64,000 nucleotides of DNA from Bartonella sp. AU55XJBT (GTDB lineage: Bacteria; Pseudomonadota; Alphaproteobacteria; Rhizobiales; Rhizobiaceae): the NCBI RefSeq assembly GCF_028618525.1, contig NZ_JAQITC010000005.1, forward strand, positions 62,001 to 126,000, written 5' to 3'. Below, one piece after another: positions 11,001 through 20,609 of this stretch. The position numbers and the translations under genes are program-made. A model generated the notes under the pieces. That model made no database searches and had not been told where the DNA came from. It worked only from the letters and a program-made list of their open reading frames with translations. Positions within the stretch are counted from its first letter, which is position 1; the number at the start of each line of letters is the position of its first letter.

Positions 11001-11505
11001 GTTCAGCAAGTGTTTTTGCATGTTGCTGGCGATTTTCTTCTTTCAGTTCTGTGGCATTGGCTAACATAGACCGTGGTGTTTCCAAACCGATTTTTGCCAT
11101 CGCTTGGCGAAATAAAGCACGATCTTCCGCTTTATCAATTGCTGCGGCATTGGCCCCTATCATTTCAACATGATAGCGGTCTAAAATTCCCATACGCTTT
11201 AATGATAAAGCAGTATTGAGAGCTGTTTGTCCTCCCATGGTGGGCAAAAGGGCATCGGGGCGTTCATGGGCAATAATTTTAGCAACAATCTCAGGCGTAA
11301 TGGGTTCTATATAAGTTGCATCAGCGAGATTTGGATCTGTCATAATCGTGGCAGGATTAGAATTGACCAAAATAATCCGGTACCCTTCTTCTTTCAATGC
11401 TTTACAGGCTTGTGTGCCTGAATAGTCAAATTCACATGCCTGACCAATGATAATAGGTCCTGCTCCGATGATAAGAATAGATTTTATATCTGTGCGTTTA
11501 GGCAT
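8020..11505 (-). CDS. carB: Carbamoyl-phosphate synthase large subunit
   Basis: Makes carbamoyl phosphate from ammonia, bicarbonate and two ATP for arginine and pyrimidine synthesis, using ammonia channelled from the small subunit CarA (not in this window). The two homologous halves are clear. The first begins [20 protein letters not shown] and contains [18 protein letters not shown]. The second begins [19 protein letters not shown] near residue 625 and contains [18 protein letters not shown]. The allosteric MGS-like domain starts near 1020 (GTLFVSVRD). At 1161 residues it exceeds the E. coli protein (1073), mainly through a charged insertion at about 165-215 in the first ATP-grasp half, which I recall as common in Rhizobiales. 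Pyrimidine genes pyrE and pyrC lie elsewhere in the window. Confidence 0.98.
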   Translation of the reverse strand: MPKRTDIKSILIIGAGPIIIGQACEFDYSGTQACKALKEEGYRIILVNSNPATIMTDPNLADATYIEPITPEIVAKIIAHERPDALLPTMGGQTALNTALSLKRMGILDRYHVEMIGANAAAIDKAEDRALFRQAMAKIGLETPRSMLANATELKEENRQQHAKTLAELKEKLSGAALDKALEELERNWRHTESDRKQHYIAHATAKAVQALDVVGLPAIIRPSFTLGGTGGGIAYNRSEFYEIIERGLEASPTTEVLIEESVLGWKEYEMEVVRDKNDNCIIVCSIENIDPMGIHTGDSITVAPALTLTDKEYQRMRNASIAVLREIGVETGGSNVQFAVNPENGRLIVIEMNPRVSRSSALASKATGFPIAKIAAKLAVGYTLDELKNDITGGAIPASFEPSIDYIVTKIPRFAFEKFPGSSPVLTTAMKSVGEVMAIGRTFQESLQKALRGLETGLTGLDEIIIPEHAEGDEKSSIRSAIAIPSPDRLRYIAEAMRAGLPLNEIHQISKIDPWFLEQIASIVEMEQRVRIHGLPQDQDNLRMLKAMGFSDARLATLTGKEPDDIAALRKSLNVKQVFKRIDTCAAEFSSPTAYMYSTYEVPFAGTEHSEAQISERKKIAILGGGPNRIGQGIEFDYCCCHAAFALRDAGFEAIMINCNPETVSTDYDTSDRLYFESLTTEDVIAILEAEQEKGELVGVIVQFGGQTPLKLASALEKHNIPILGTSPDAIDLAEDRDRFQKLLFKLNLTQPKNGIAHSIEQARLIAHELGFPLVVRPSYVLGGRAMQIIRDERSLQNYLLESVSELIPEDIKARYPNDKTGQINILLGKNPLLFDTYLTEAIEVDVDCLCDGKETLIVGIMEHIEEAGIHSGDSACSLPVHTLSQSIVAELERQTKALAQALHVRGLMNVQYAIKEDTIYVLEVNPRASRTVPFVAKTIGRPIAKMAARIMAGETLHNALQAYGGLPSSQKKQHIAVKEAVFPFARFSGVDTLLGPEMRSTGEVMGLDYEFALAFAKAQLGAGVKLPKEGTLFVSVRDEDKKRILNPVKRLTELGFSVVATSGTQKFLTEHHVEAKKINKVLEGHPHIEDAIRNRQIQLIFNTTSTASAISDSKSLRYAALMQNVPYYTTIAGAEAAVEAIKALKKKRLEVRSLQSYFS

Positions 11506-12214
11506 GGTTTTTTCCTATGACAAATATCCGTGCACGATTATGGCAAGAAAAATATTTAAGTTTTGAGGCTCCGGTCATTTTATAAGTTAAGTGACAAAGA
11601 AAGTAAGTACTAAAATACCTTTTCCATGCTTTTTTTATAAAATTGAAGAATAAATTTCTTTTTTGGGTTGAGCCATCTTGTCAGTATATAACAGGATAAC
11701 CTTTGATAAGAAAATAAGAGTGCTCTCAAGAATGAGAATATTCAAGCATTCGTAGGAAATAAAACATGAACCATTATGCTTTGATAAAGTTTCATAAAAT
11801 GAAAGGAGAAGTTTATTTTTTTTGTTTTGTAAAGTACTACCGTTTAGAGCGGTGATATAGGGCATAAAAATGATATATGAGGTATTTTTTGTTAGAGTTT
11901 GTTAAGGTGTGTAATAAAATTCAATCTAGAATTTGTCAGGAGAGTTTATTAAGTAAACCATATTGAAGTGGTTAGGGGGAGAACTGTAAGAGAAAGCTAG
12001 ATTTTGGCTCTGGTTTCAGTCTTGATTCTTTAGGGGAAGAAAAAAGTCCATCTATGTATGTTGTCATTCCATAAAAGGGGGCGAGTGTATTTTAATACAA
12101 TGACTAAGGAGATAATTTCAGAATAATCATGTTTGGTTTTAAAAGATAGTAAATAGTTTCCCTTTATTTTATAGGTGATGTTCAAAACTTTTTAAAATAT
12201 TAAAGAAAGTTAAA
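11506..12214. other. Non-coding gap between carB and ogt
   Basis: 709 AT-rich bases containing the promoters of carB (minus) and the methyltransferase gene (plus). A 76-codon minus-strand frame (11635-11865) has no recognisable similarity and is not called. A small inverted repeat TGTATT/AATACA sits near 12088. No RNA gene or mobile-element remnant was recognised. Confidence 0.5.
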
Positions 12215-12760
12215 ATGCTGAATATTTCCCAAAAGAAAATATTCTGTCTGGAAGATGTATCCATAGGAAAACTTTTGGTTGCTAAATCTCAAAAGGGGAT
12301 TTTTTATACTGCGTTGGGTGATACTACAGAGCAATTATTACAGGGGTTTACGGTACGCTTTGGTGATGCACAACAAGTTGTGGGTGACAATGAATTTAAG
12401 AGAGATGTTGTCCATATTATAGCCATGATAGAAACACCTAAGTTGGTAAAAAAATATAATTTCTCCTTAGATATAAATGGTACCGTTTTTCAACGGCAAG
12501 TATGGACAAGATTATGCGATATACCGTGTGGTGAAACAATTTCATATGAGGAATTAGCGTGCCGTATTGGTACGCCAAAAGCTTTTCGTGCCGTTGCGAA
12601 TGCGTGTGCACGTAATGCATTGGCCATTATCATCCCTTGTCATCGTGTTGTCCGTAAAAATGGTTTTATTTCAGGATATCGTTGGGGAGCTAAACGGAAA
12701 CAGATTTTGCTACAGCGAGAACAAAATGAAGGAATTAAAAACAAATTTAACTTTGTGTGA
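12215..12760 (+). CDS. ogt: Methylated-DNA--protein-cysteine methyltransferase
   Basis: Suicide DNA-repair protein that removes methyl groups from O6-methylguanine by transfer to its own cysteine. The acceptor motif is IPCHRVVRKNG, giving Cys 142. The upstream FQRQVW (residues 92-97) and the helix-turn-helix with arginine finger ISYEELACRIGTPKAFRAV are intact, and GYRWG follows the active site. The amino-terminal 80 residues correspond to the ribonuclease-H-like domain seen in Ogt and in the carboxyl half of Ada. No Ada-type regulator domain is fused, so it is an Ogt-like single-function enzyme. Its 3' end overlaps that of the convergent sensor-kinase gene by 14 bases. Confidence 0.93.
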   Translation: MLNISQKKIFCLEDVSIGKLLVAKSQKGIFYTALGDTTEQLLQGFTVRFGDAQQVVGDNEFKRDVVHIIAMIETPKLVKKYNFSLDINGTVFQRQVWTRLCDIPCGETISYEELACRIGTPKAFRAVANACARNALAIIIPCHRVVRKNGFISGYRWGAKRKQILLQREQNEGIKNKFNFV

Positions 12761-15068
12761 TGGGCATTATAATCGTTACGGTTGTTCCTTTCATTTCTTT
12801 GGAAGTAATTTCAAGTTTTCCTTTGTGGAGTTCTAATAACGAGCGTGAAATGGCTAATCCAAGACCCGAGCCCGTATGGGATTTAGTAAGCTGATTTTCA
12901 ACTTGTTCAAAAGGTTGTCCAAGTTTTTTGATAGCTGATTGCGGAATACCAACACCTGTATCTGTAATTTTAAAAATAAGGTTATTTTTTTTCTTGAAAG
13001 CGCAGACATCGATATTTCCACCAGAAGGCGTAAATTTAACCGCATTAGAGATGAGATTAAGGAAAATCTGTTTCATTGCACGCCCATCGACTTCAGCATG
13101 AAGTTCTGGTGTAATGTTTGTTGTAACAGCAATGTTTTTTTCTTGAGCCTGTGGTGTAAGCGTTCGTACGGCTTCACTAATGATGGGCTCAAGATCGGTA
13201 TTTTTACAATCAAGCGTAAATCTTCCAGCTTCGATTTTTGACATATCAAGGATATCATTGATAAGAGTTAGAAGATGGGTTCCTGAATTGTAAATATCAT
13301 GCATATATTCCTTATAGCGCTGTGAACCAAGAGGGCCAAAAGTCGATTGTAACATGATATCTGAAAAGCCGAGAATAGCGTTCAGAGGTGTGCGCAATTC
13401 ATGAGACATATTGGCTAAAAATTCTGATTTAGCTTTATTCGCACTTTCTGCGCGCTCTTTTTCTGCTTTCAGACTTTTATTAAGTTTTTCCACTTCTGTT
13501 GCACGTTGTTGAGCACTCCCTCTAGTGCGTTTGAGTTCTTGAATAAAAGAAAAAAGACGCCTTTCACTATCTTCAAATTTTTCCTGTTGTTGTTTAAGCT
13601 CAGAAATATCCGTGCCAATACAAACCAATCCTCCGTCTTGGGTTCGCCGTTCATTAATTTTAAGCCAACAACCATCTGCCGTTTGGCGAATACTGGTTAA
13701 GTTACCGGTACCATCATCTTTGAGGGGATATTCACTGAGTGCAGGGCGAGCCATGGCTTCGACGGTTGCACGTTGGATCCCTGATTGTAGAATTTGTTTA
13801 GGAATAGCGGCATATTCGCAAAATTTGCTATTGGACATGACTAAACGTCCCTCAGCATCCCACAAGACAAAAGATTCTGAAATATTTTCAATCGCGTCAC
13901 GGATACGAAGATCGGCTTGTGCCGTTTGTTCAGCCAATTGTTGCTGTTCACTAATGTCGAAGGAAATACCAACCAAATGGGGTTCTTCTTCTTCAGTAAC
14001 TTCGGCGCGAAGTCGCATCCATACATAATGACCATCAGCATGACGCATAGGAATATTGATATCGATATGCTTTTTTTGGCCTCCCATTAGTTCTTGAGCA
14101 AGGTCAAAAAAATTAGCATCATTGGGATTGATAATGGCGCTAATTTGGGAAATGGAGAGTAATGCATCTTGAGGGATATAGCCAAGCATTTCGTACATTG
14201 CTCGTGACCAATAGACGCGTCCGCTTGCCATATTCCAATCCCATAATCCACAACGTCCACGCATCATTGCCATATCAATACGGTTTTGAATTTTTTCTGA
14301 AACAAGATCTGTCTTACGTGCTCGTAAAAGTTGATTATAATAAGCATAAAGAAGAGCAAGAATAATACCACTTGTTCCAATGAAGAGGGTTATATTCAGC
14401 GAAAAAAATCTGCGCCATTCCACAGTGCTATCTTGCATCTTTTCGCTAATGAAGACGCCATATTGCCCGTTTTTTGTTTGATGAAATGAAGCAAGAGCAG
14501 GGGTATCCTTGCCTATTGTAATTTTCATGATTCCAGCGTGTTGTCCAAGAGATTGTAAAGCAATGCTGTCAGAAATAAAATCTTGTAAAGGTTTTTCTAA
14601 GATGACCTCTGAATTGGATGAAGCCAAGACATTGCCTTTTTGATCAACAATGGTGATTAAAGTACTGGGACTGATAAGATCTTGATTGCGAAAAATGGTA
14701 AGGATATTTTGCAAATGATCATGAGAAAGGGCAGAGACTTTTCCTTTCTGAGAAACAGCCAATAAGTCACGATCAATTGTATTGGTAATATGAGAAGCTA
14801 AGAGTGTGAGGGTAGAACGCGTGCTTTTATCAATTGTATTGCGCCAATCATAGATTGACACAAAACGAATGACCGCAAGAACAATAAGAAATGCGACAAT
14901 GGCAAATGGAAGTGAGCGTCGTAACCAAGGTTCAATAAAGAGAAGCTTTTGATAAGCAGAGCCAGAAGGCAGATGAATATGTTTTGTCTGCGCTTTATGA
15001 TTTTGAGCGCTCGATTTTGAATCAGCATACATTTCCGTTGGCGCATTATATGCGTCCAATTTAGTCAT
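12747..15068 (-). CDS. pleC: PAS-domain sensor histidine kinase, PleC-like
   Basis: Membrane-anchored two-component kinase of 773 residues. Order of parts: membrane helix at 52-74, a periplasmic sensor region of about 145 residues, a second helix at 221-244, two PAS domains (about 270-375 and 390-490), a coiled coil (495-545), the phosphoacceptor domain with FLANMSHELRTPLNAILGFS (His 556), and the ATPase domain with N-box NLISNAVKF, DTGVGIP and GSGLGLAIS. The sequence FGPLGSQRY followed by INDILDMSKIEAG is typical of the PleC/DivJ/PdhS group, which controls DivK phosphorylation and polar cell-cycle asymmetry in alphaproteobacteria. The two-helix, periplasmic-loop design fits PleC best. The kinase call is certain; the PleC name is inference from architecture. 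No response regulator is adjacent. Confidence 0.85.
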   Translation of the reverse strand: MTKLDAYNAPTEMYADSKSSAQNHKAQTKHIHLPSGSAYQKLLFIEPWLRRSLPFAIVAFLIVLAVIRFVSIYDWRNTIDKSTRSTLTLLASHITNTIDRDLLAVSQKGKVSALSHDHLQNILTIFRNQDLISPSTLITIVDQKGNVLASSNSEVILEKPLQDFISDSIALQSLGQHAGIMKITIGKDTPALASFHQTKNGQYGVFISEKMQDSTVEWRRFFSLNITLFIGTSGIILALLYAYYNQLLRARKTDLVSEKIQNRIDMAMMRGRCGLWDWNMASGRVYWSRAMYEMLGYIPQDALLSISQISAIINPNDANFFDLAQELMGGQKKHIDINIPMRHADGHYVWMRLRAEVTEEEEPHLVGISFDISEQQQLAEQTAQADLRIRDAIENISESFVLWDAEGRLVMSNSKFCEYAAIPKQILQSGIQRATVEAMARPALSEYPLKDDGTGNLTSIRQTADGCWLKINERRTQDGGLVCIGTDISELKQQQEKFEDSERRLFSFIQELKRTRGSAQQRATEVEKLNKSLKAEKERAESANKAKSEFLANMSHELRTPLNAILGFSDIMLQSTFGPLGSQRYKEYMHDIYNSGTHLLTLINDILDMSKIEAGRFTLDCKNTDLEPIISEAVRTLTPQAQEKNIAVTTNITPELHAEVDGRAMKQIFLNLISNAVKFTPSGGNIDVCAFKKKNNLIFKITDTGVGIPQSAIKKLGQPFEQVENQLTKSHTGSGLGLAISRSLLELHKGKLEITSKEMKGTTVTIIMPITQS

Positions 15069-15245
15069 CTCTTGTTCCTCTAATTCCGGAATAATGTGAT
15101 TTAAAAACTGCTTCGATCTTCATGAGTAACCCCATCAAAGCGCAGTGAATCAAAACAGGAGTCTTCTGTCCAGTCTTTTTTTTTAAAAAAAGTATTTTAC
15201 TTTTATGAATGTGGAATACGAAAAGGAAAAGGCATGTAAAACATG

Positions 15246-15280
15246 ACCGATAAACAGGCTTGGATTGCCTATTTATCGGT
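15246..15280. repeat. Long inverted repeat between pepN and the sensor kinase
   Basis: ACCGATAAA pairs with TTTATCGGT, and an inner AGGC/GCCT continues the stem with one mismatched position, leaving a seven-base loop (TTGGATT). The stem of about 13 pairs is strong, but neither strand has a good T run after it. It could end pepN transcription, stabilise a 3' end or bind a protein. Confidence 0.6.
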
Positions 15281-15355
15281 TTAATGATGATCGAGGTGTT
15301 TTTAGAATTTATTAAAAAATATTAATATCATATTGATTTAAAATATTTTTTTGTT

Positions 15356-17998
15356 TTAAGTGAGCAGACGATTGATGATATCAGAGACATCGCTTGATAA
15401 TTTTGGTGTAGCAGCAATTGTTTTTAATTCAGTTTCAAGTTTTTGTTGTCGAATGGGTTCTAATTGTCGCCAAGAACGCATCATTGTTAATAATCGTGAA
15501 GCAAGCTGTGGATTTTTTTTATCAATTTCTAAAATGATTTGGCAAAGAAAATGATAAGATGCTCCATCCATCCTGTTGAAGGCTGTGGGATTGTGAGATG
15601 CAAAGACACCGATCAGAGACCGTACACGATTAGGATTATCCTTTGAGAATAGCGGGTGTTGCATGAGCTTTTGAACATTCTCGAGTGTTGATGCGCCAGC
15701 AACCATTGCTTGAATAGAAAACCATTTATCCATGACCAAAGGGTCATGCCGATAGCGGTTTTCAAAATCATTTAAAGCATTTTGTGCCTGCTCACTTTCA
15801 TTAAAATGCTTCACGAGAACAGCAATACTCGCCATACGGTCAGTCATATTATCAGTTGTTGCGTATTGTGTCGCAGCACGATTTGGATTGGCTTCGGCGA
15901 TGGAAAGATAATCCAGTATGATATTTTTTAATGCTCGCTTTCCAGCTTGTGCAGCGTTTGGTGAATAGGGCTCTTGGATTTGCATTTTCCCATAGAATTT
16001 TGTTAAGAGCTCTTGATGGGTTTGTGCAAGTGAAGCTAAAAACTGATTGCGGACATAATGAATACGATCTGGATCAATATTTTCACCGATTGTATGAGCA
16101 AGCTCAACCTCACTAGGTAAATTTAAACAGAAAGCACGAAATTCAGGCTCTAAACTTTCATCGGTTAGGATCGTTTCAATCAGCTTTAGCAAAGCAGGGG
16201 GGAATGTTGCTTTTGCTTGTGTTTTATCTTGAATACTTTGAATCAAAGCTTGCATCATTAATTGATTAAGAGATTGCCAGCGATTGATATGATTGTCATC
16301 ATGTTGCGCAAGAAAAATAAGTTCGCTTTCATTAAATGGCGTGTGTAGAATGATTGGTGCAGAAAAATCACGCAGCAGTGATAAAACAGGTTTTTCACGG
16401 AGACCCTTTAATGTAAAGGTTTGGCTTTCTTTGGACAACAGCATAACGTCTGATTGAATCTCTGTTTCCGCTTCATAAGTGAGGCGTTCTCCATTAGATC
16501 CTAATAAGCCAAATGCAATAGGAAGAAGCATGGGCTTTTTTGTATTTTGTTGTGGGGTTGCGGGAATATGTTGCTTTGCATGAATTGTTAAAACACCATC
16601 ACGATAATGACTATCGATTTCTACGTTGGGGGTTCCAGCTTGTTCATACCACAGCATAAATTGCGAGAAGTCTCGGCCAGACACTTCAGCAAGACAGGCA
16701 ATAAAATCTTCAATGGTACAAGCTTGTCCATCATGCCGTTGAAAATAAAGATCAGTGCCTTTACGAAACAGAGAGGGACCTAAAATCGTTCGTATCATGC
16801 GAACAACTTCAGCACCTTTTTCGTAAACCGTTGTAGTGTAAAAATTATTAATTTGGCTATATTGACGAGGACGAACAGGATGAGCAAGAGGTCCTGCATC
16901 TTCGGCAAATTGCGTCGCTTTTAATGTTTTTACATCTTCAATTCGCTGTAGGCTGCGTACATTTTGATCTGATGAAAATTCCTGATCACGATAAACAGTG
17001 AATCCTTCTTTTAAGCAGAGTTGAAACCAATCACGACAGGTAACACGATTACCGCTCCAATTATGGAAATATTCATGGGCAATGACGCGTTCAACATTTC
17101 TATAATCCTGATCGGTTGCTGTTTCAGGATCGGCAAGAACATATTTATCATTAAAAACGTTAAGACCTTTGTTTTCCATTGCTCCCATGTTAAAGTCTGA
17201 AACAGCAACAATATTGAAAACATCAAGATCATATTCGCGCCCGAAACATTGTTCATCCCAACGCATGGAACGTTTGAGCGCATCCATTGCATAAGCAGCG
17301 CGTTTGGTTTTTCCTTTTTCTACATAAATACCAAGTTTGACACGTCGTCCAGATGCAGTTGTAAAATGGTCCTCTAACTTATCAAGATCGCCACCTACCA
17401 AAGCAAAGAGATAAGATGGTTTAGGATAAGGATCTTCCCAAACGGCAAAATGGCGATTATTCTCTAAAGTTCCTGTTTCTACGAGATTCCCATTTGAAAG
17501 CAAGATTGGGACTGTTTGGGAGTCTACTTCAATTTTCACTTTATAGGTAGAAAGGACATCTGGACGGTCGTAAAAATAAGTCATACGACGAAAACCTTCC
17601 GATTCGCATTGTGTGCAATAAACACCATTTGAAAGATAAAGCCCCATAAGTTGGCGGTTACTTTCAGGATTCACTTCCGTAACCAATTTTAATGTAAAAG
17701 GAACTGCGGGTGGCGTTGTAATTTCTAAACGTGAAGGCGTAACTTGATAAGTGTCTGGAGCTAATGTCTCACCATTAATCGCAACAGAAATTAAAGTAAG
17801 ATCATCTCCAGCAAGCACAAGAGGTGTTAATTCTTTTGTATCGTGACGGGGTTCAATAGACAATATGGCTGTAACATAGGTTTTTGTTGGTGCCAATTGG
17901 AAAGAAAGTTGTGTTTTGGGGATAATGTAAGGGGTTGGCTGGTAGTCTTCCAAACGATAAATAGATGTTGTTGGCTGTTCCATAGTTTTCCCATTCAT
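15356..17998 (-). CDS. pepN: Aminopeptidase N (M1 zinc metallopeptidase)
   Basis: Cytoplasmic zinc exopeptidase that trims amino-terminal residues from peptides late in protein turnover. The substrate-anchoring GAMENKGLNVFN lies near residue 263-274, and the zinc and catalytic motif VIAHEYFHNWSGNRVT near 297-312, with the second zinc-binding glutamate in LKEGFTVYRDQEF about 20 residues on. These are the hallmarks of the E. coli-type PepN subfamily, whose length (about 870) matches these 880 residues. A start five codons later (MEQPTTS) is equally plausible. It may share a transcript with the uracil-DNA glycosylase gene 53 bases upstream on the same strand. Confidence 0.96.
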   Translation of the reverse strand: MNGKTMEQPTTSIYRLEDYQPTPYIIPKTQLSFQLAPTKTYVTAILSIEPRHDTKELTPLVLAGDDLTLISVAINGETLAPDTYQVTPSRLEITTPPAVPFTLKLVTEVNPESNRQLMGLYLSNGVYCTQCESEGFRRMTYFYDRPDVLSTYKVKIEVDSQTVPILLSNGNLVETGTLENNRHFAVWEDPYPKPSYLFALVGGDLDKLEDHFTTASGRRVKLGIYVEKGKTKRAAYAMDALKRSMRWDEQCFGREYDLDVFNIVAVSDFNMGAMENKGLNVFNDKYVLADPETATDQDYRNVERVIAHEYFHNWSGNRVTCRDWFQLCLKEGFTVYRDQEFSSDQNVRSLQRIEDVKTLKATQFAEDAGPLAHPVRPRQYSQINNFYTTTVYEKGAEVVRMIRTILGPSLFRKGTDLYFQRHDGQACTIEDFIACLAEVSGRDFSQFMLWYEQAGTPNVEIDSHYRDGVLTIHAKQHIPATPQQNTKKPMLLPIAFGLLGSNGERLTYEAETEIQSDVMLLSKESQTFTLKGLREKPVLSLLRDFSAPIILHTPFNESELIFLAQHDDNHINRWQSLNQLMMQALIQSIQDKTQAKATFPPALLKLIETILTDESLEPEFRAFCLNLPSEVELAHTIGENIDPDRIHYVRNQFLASLAQTHQELLTKFYGKMQIQEPYSPNAAQAGKRALKNIILDYLSIAEANPNRAATQYATTDNMTDRMASIAVLVKHFNESEQAQNALNDFENRYRHDPLVMDKWFSIQAMVAGASTLENVQKLMQHPLFSKDNPNRVRSLIGVFASHNPTAFNRMDGASYHFLCQIILEIDKKNPQLASRLLTMMRSWRQLEPIRQQKLETELKTIAATPKLSSDVSDIINRLLT

Positions 17999-18051
17999 AT
18001 TTTAAGAGTTAAAGAAGGTATTTAATTTTAGAGTCAAAAAAGATTAAAGAA

Positions 18052-18891
18052 TTACAAAAGGCTATCGAGGCGCTTTTTTACTTCTAAGAAGTCTATCCAT
18101 GTAAGCTTCTTTTGACTAGGGGTTCTAAGAAGGTAGGCTGGGTGGAAAGTCGGCATAACAGGTATTTTTATATTATCCTCACTTTCATAAACATGCCATT
18201 TCCCTCGTGTTCGGATAATCCCACTTTGAGATCCGGTTAGAAACTGTGCAGCAACGCCTCCCAGTGCTATAAGCACACGAGGACGCGCTAAATAAATGTG
18301 CCGTTCAATAAAAGGGCGGCACAAGGCAACTTCTCTTGGTGTTGGTGTACGATTTCCTGGTGGACGCCAAGGAATAGTGTTGGCGATGTACACATTATTT
18401 CTTGTTAAGCCAATTGATGCGAGAATTTTATTCAGTAACATTCCTGCTTTTCCTACAAAAGGAACGCCTTGTATATCCTCTTCTCGTCCTGGGGCTTCGC
18501 CTATGAGCATCAGAGGGCTTCCTGCTGTCCCATCTGAAAAACAGGTGTTTTTTGCTGTTAACTTTAATGAACAGCCATTAAATGCAAGAAGAGCAGATTT
18601 TAATTCATCAAGTGTCTTTGCACTTTTTGCGCTCTCTATAGCTGCAGGTTCATTTTGTATAGCCCTAGAGTTATGCAGCGGCTGATGATCTAATTTTATG
18701 GTTGGAGATGTTTTGGGGGGGGGGTGTTGATTATGAGAAACATTCACAACAGATATTAATTTTTTCTCTGAACAAACAGATTGCTTAAAACGATCAATAG
18801 GTAAATCTGCCAGAACAGCATCCGCACCACTTTCTTTATAAAAGTTTAAGAGTTCTTCATAGGAAATTGAGCACGGTGTTTGATTTAACAT
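18052..18891 (-). CDS. Uracil-DNA glycosylase, family 4 (iron-sulfur type)
   Basis: Removes uracil from DNA to start base-excision repair. The catalytic motif GEAPGREEDIQGVPFVGKAG at residues 131-150 and the second motif HPAYLLR near 254 identify the family 4 enzymes, which normally carry a [4Fe-4S] cluster. Cysteines at 107 and 117 (NGCSLK and NTCFSD) fit the first two ligands, and a third lies in LCRPFIERH. The first 90 residues are a variable extension typical of alphaproteobacterial members. This extension contains a run of ten C on the coding strand (His-Pro-Pro-Pro-Lys at residues 56-60), a likely site of frameshift slippage. A family 5 enzyme is encoded at 38 kb, so repair may be partly redundant. 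Confidence 0.9.
   Translation of the reverse strand: MLNQTPCSISYEELLNFYKESGADAVLADLPIDRFKQSVCSEKKLISVVNVSHNQHPPPKTSPTIKLDHQPLHNSRAIQNEPAAIESAKSAKTLDELKSALLAFNGCSLKLTAKNTCFSDGTAGSPLMLIGEAPGREEDIQGVPFVGKAGMLLNKILASIGLTRNNVYIANTIPWRPPGNRTPTPREVALCRPFIERHIYLARPRVLIALGGVAAQFLTGSQSGIIRTRGKWHVYESEDNIKIPVMPTFHPAYLLRTPSQKKLTWIDFLEVKKRLDSLL
18715..18724 (-). repeat. Ten-base G/C homopolymer inside the UDG gene
   Basis: Ten consecutive G on the plus strand (C on the coding strand) at the level of Pro 57-59. It is the longest G/C homopolymer noticed in this AT-rich window. Gain or loss of one base would truncate the glycosylase before its catalytic domain. Confidence 0.95.
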
Positions 18892-19251
18892 TTTATTTTT
18901 TCTAATGATCTAATGACGATAGATCAAACAAAATTATCCTTCAAGTTTTATAAATATATTCGTTAGTCGTTAATGTATAAGAACGCTGATAGCATTTTCT
19001 CTTTTCACAAAAAAGATAAATCGTAAAATACGAATCTTTACAATTATAGACATCTTTAAATGTAAAATTTGTTTAAATTACGCTATTTCAACTTTTTAAA
19101 CAGACTAATCTCTCCATGGTAAAAGAATTCTCTACGGAACGCAAGTGGTATGAATGACAATATTTTTATTTATTTTTATGATTTTTATTTATAAATACTA
19201 TTTATATGAACAAAAATACATAAATATTACTTTTATATAATCTGATATTAT
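18892..19251. other. AT-rich gap between UDG and thiD
   Basis: Very AT-rich, especially 19155-19250, which is mostly A and T. It must hold the promoter of the UDG gene (minus strand) and the 3' end of the thiamine transcript. No gene, RNA or convincing terminator was recognised. Confidence 0.5.
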
Positions 19252-20010
19252 TTAAAAAATATTTTTACAATGGGTTAAAAGCAATGTGTGGGTATATGCT
19301 TTTGCTTTTTTGACAGCTGAAATAAGAGATTCATCGAGTGCCAAATGGGCTGCAATGGCACTTGAGAGAATACACCCTGTTCCACGCATTGTTCCTTTTA
19401 AACGTGGAGCAGAAATATTGATGACTTCCATTTTGTCAATGAAGCTATCAATTGCAAGAGATCCCTCTGCATGCCCCCCTTTTACTAAAATAGAGCGAGT
19501 GCCCAATGACAAAAGTTTTTTTGCTTGTTGTATGGTCTCTTCATGATGAGATGCCAGTGGGGTTTGGCTTAGAAGAGCGAGTTCGTCTCTATTGGGTGTT
19601 AAAAGAGTCACATATGGGAGAAGCTGATTGATCATAATTTCTATGATTTTTTCCGTTGTTAGTTTTCCCCCTGATGAAGCAACCAGTACCGGATCAAGAA
19701 TAACGGGAATATGGGGATAATCTTCGAGTACACGACAAATTTCTGCTATAATTGCTTGATTTCCGGTCATGCCAATTTTTATTGCGCTGACTGAATGAGC
19801 CTCTAGAGCTATACGCATTTGTGCGGCAATAAGTTTTTCATTCATGGGTACAATTTCAGCGACGTGATGATCATCTTGTACATTTACACAAGTGATGGCT
19901 AAATTTGCTTTGATGTGAAAATGTGCAGCTGTCTCTATATCACGAACAATACCAGCACCTCCTGTTGGATCAGTGCCTGCAACAATGAGAATAGAAGGTG
20001 TCAACGCCAT
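19252..20010 (-). CDS. thiD: Hydroxymethylpyrimidine/phosphomethylpyrimidine kinase
   Basis: Phosphorylates HMP and then HMP phosphate, giving the pyrimidine pyrophosphate that ThiE joins to the thiazole. Ribokinase-like fold: amino-terminal AGTDPTGGAGIVRDIETA (substrate glycines), DPVLVASSGGKL in the middle, LTPNRDELALL, and the anion-hole motif RGTGCILSSAIAAHLA near the end with its catalytic cysteine/glycine segment. The start chosen ([10 protein letters not shown]) has AAGGTGA eight bases upstream; an alternative start seven codons earlier would lengthen the overlap with thiE from 10 to 31 bases. It is the last gene of the thiamine operon. Slightly short at about 252 residues, but complete. 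Confidence 0.93.
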   Translation of the reverse strand: MALTPSILIVAGTDPTGGAGIVRDIETAAHFHIKANLAITCVNVQDDHHVAEIVPMNEKLIAAQMRIALEAHSVSAIKIGMTGNQAIIAEICRVLEDYPHIPVILDPVLVASSGGKLTTEKIIEIMINQLLPYVTLLTPNRDELALLSQTPLASHHEETIQQAKKLLSLGTRSILVKGGHAEGSLAIDSFIDKMEVINISAPRLKGTMRGTGCILSSAIAAHLALDESLISAVKKAKAYTHTLLLTHCKNIF

Positions 20011-20609
20011 GGCTGGGTCACCTTGAGCCATTGTTCTACCCGTTCTTCGGGTTTTTTATGGAGGGTAATGTCGGTGACAACAGCCGCGCTATTGGCTCCT
20101 GCTTTCAAAATATCTATTGCGCGTTCTGGGTTTAAACCACCAATTCCAACGAAAGGTAAAGCACCAATTCGTTTTCTCCATTGTTTGATTTTTTCTAATC
20201 CTTGAGGTTGCCATTTCATTTTTTTTAAGATTGTCGGATAAATAGGACCAAGAGCAATATAGTCAGGATGAACAGAGAGGGCGATATCCAATTCTTGGTT
20301 ATCATGAGTGCTAAGACCAAATCTTATACCATTTTTGCGAATTGCAGGAAGATCAGCATTGCTTAGATCTTCTTGCCCAAGATGAATGAAATTGCATTTT
20401 TCATCAATGGCAATGCGCCAATGATCATTAATAATGAGTTGTGCTTCCCATTTATCACAGATGTTTTTTGCGCGTCTGATATGTTGACTGATTGTTTGAA
20501 GGTTTTCGTCTTTCATACGCAATTGTATGAGTTTTATACCAAGAGGAACCAAGCGTTCAACCCAATCAGCATTGTCAACGATGAGATAAAAAGGATCCAA
20601 TTTCATCAA
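20001..20609 (-). CDS. thiE: Thiamine-phosphate synthase
   Basis: Couples HMP pyrophosphate to thiazole phosphate to give thiamine monophosphate. TIM-barrel protein of 202 residues. Visible family features: [10 protein letters not shown] near residue 25-34 (usual VQLR-K-D, binding pyrophosphate), [41 protein letters not shown], and the phosphate-binding [27 protein letters not shown]. It is translationally coupled at both ends, overlapping thiG by 4 bases and thiD by about 10. The position matches thiCOSGE operons of rhizobia. Confidence 0.95.
   Translation of the reverse strand: MMKLDPFYLIVDNADWVERLVPLGIKLIQLRMKDENLQTISQHIRRAKNICDKWEAQLIINDHWRIAIDEKCNFIHLGQEDLSNADLPAIRKNGIRFGLSTHDNQELDIALSVHPDYIALGPIYPTILKKMKWQPQGLEKIKQWRKRIGALPFVGIGGLNPERAIDILKAGANSAAVVTDITLHKKPEERVEQWLKVTQPWR

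Noticed and set aside
11635..11865. Open frame of 76 codons upstream of carB
   Set aside because: No recognisable similarity, and it lies where the carB promoter should be.
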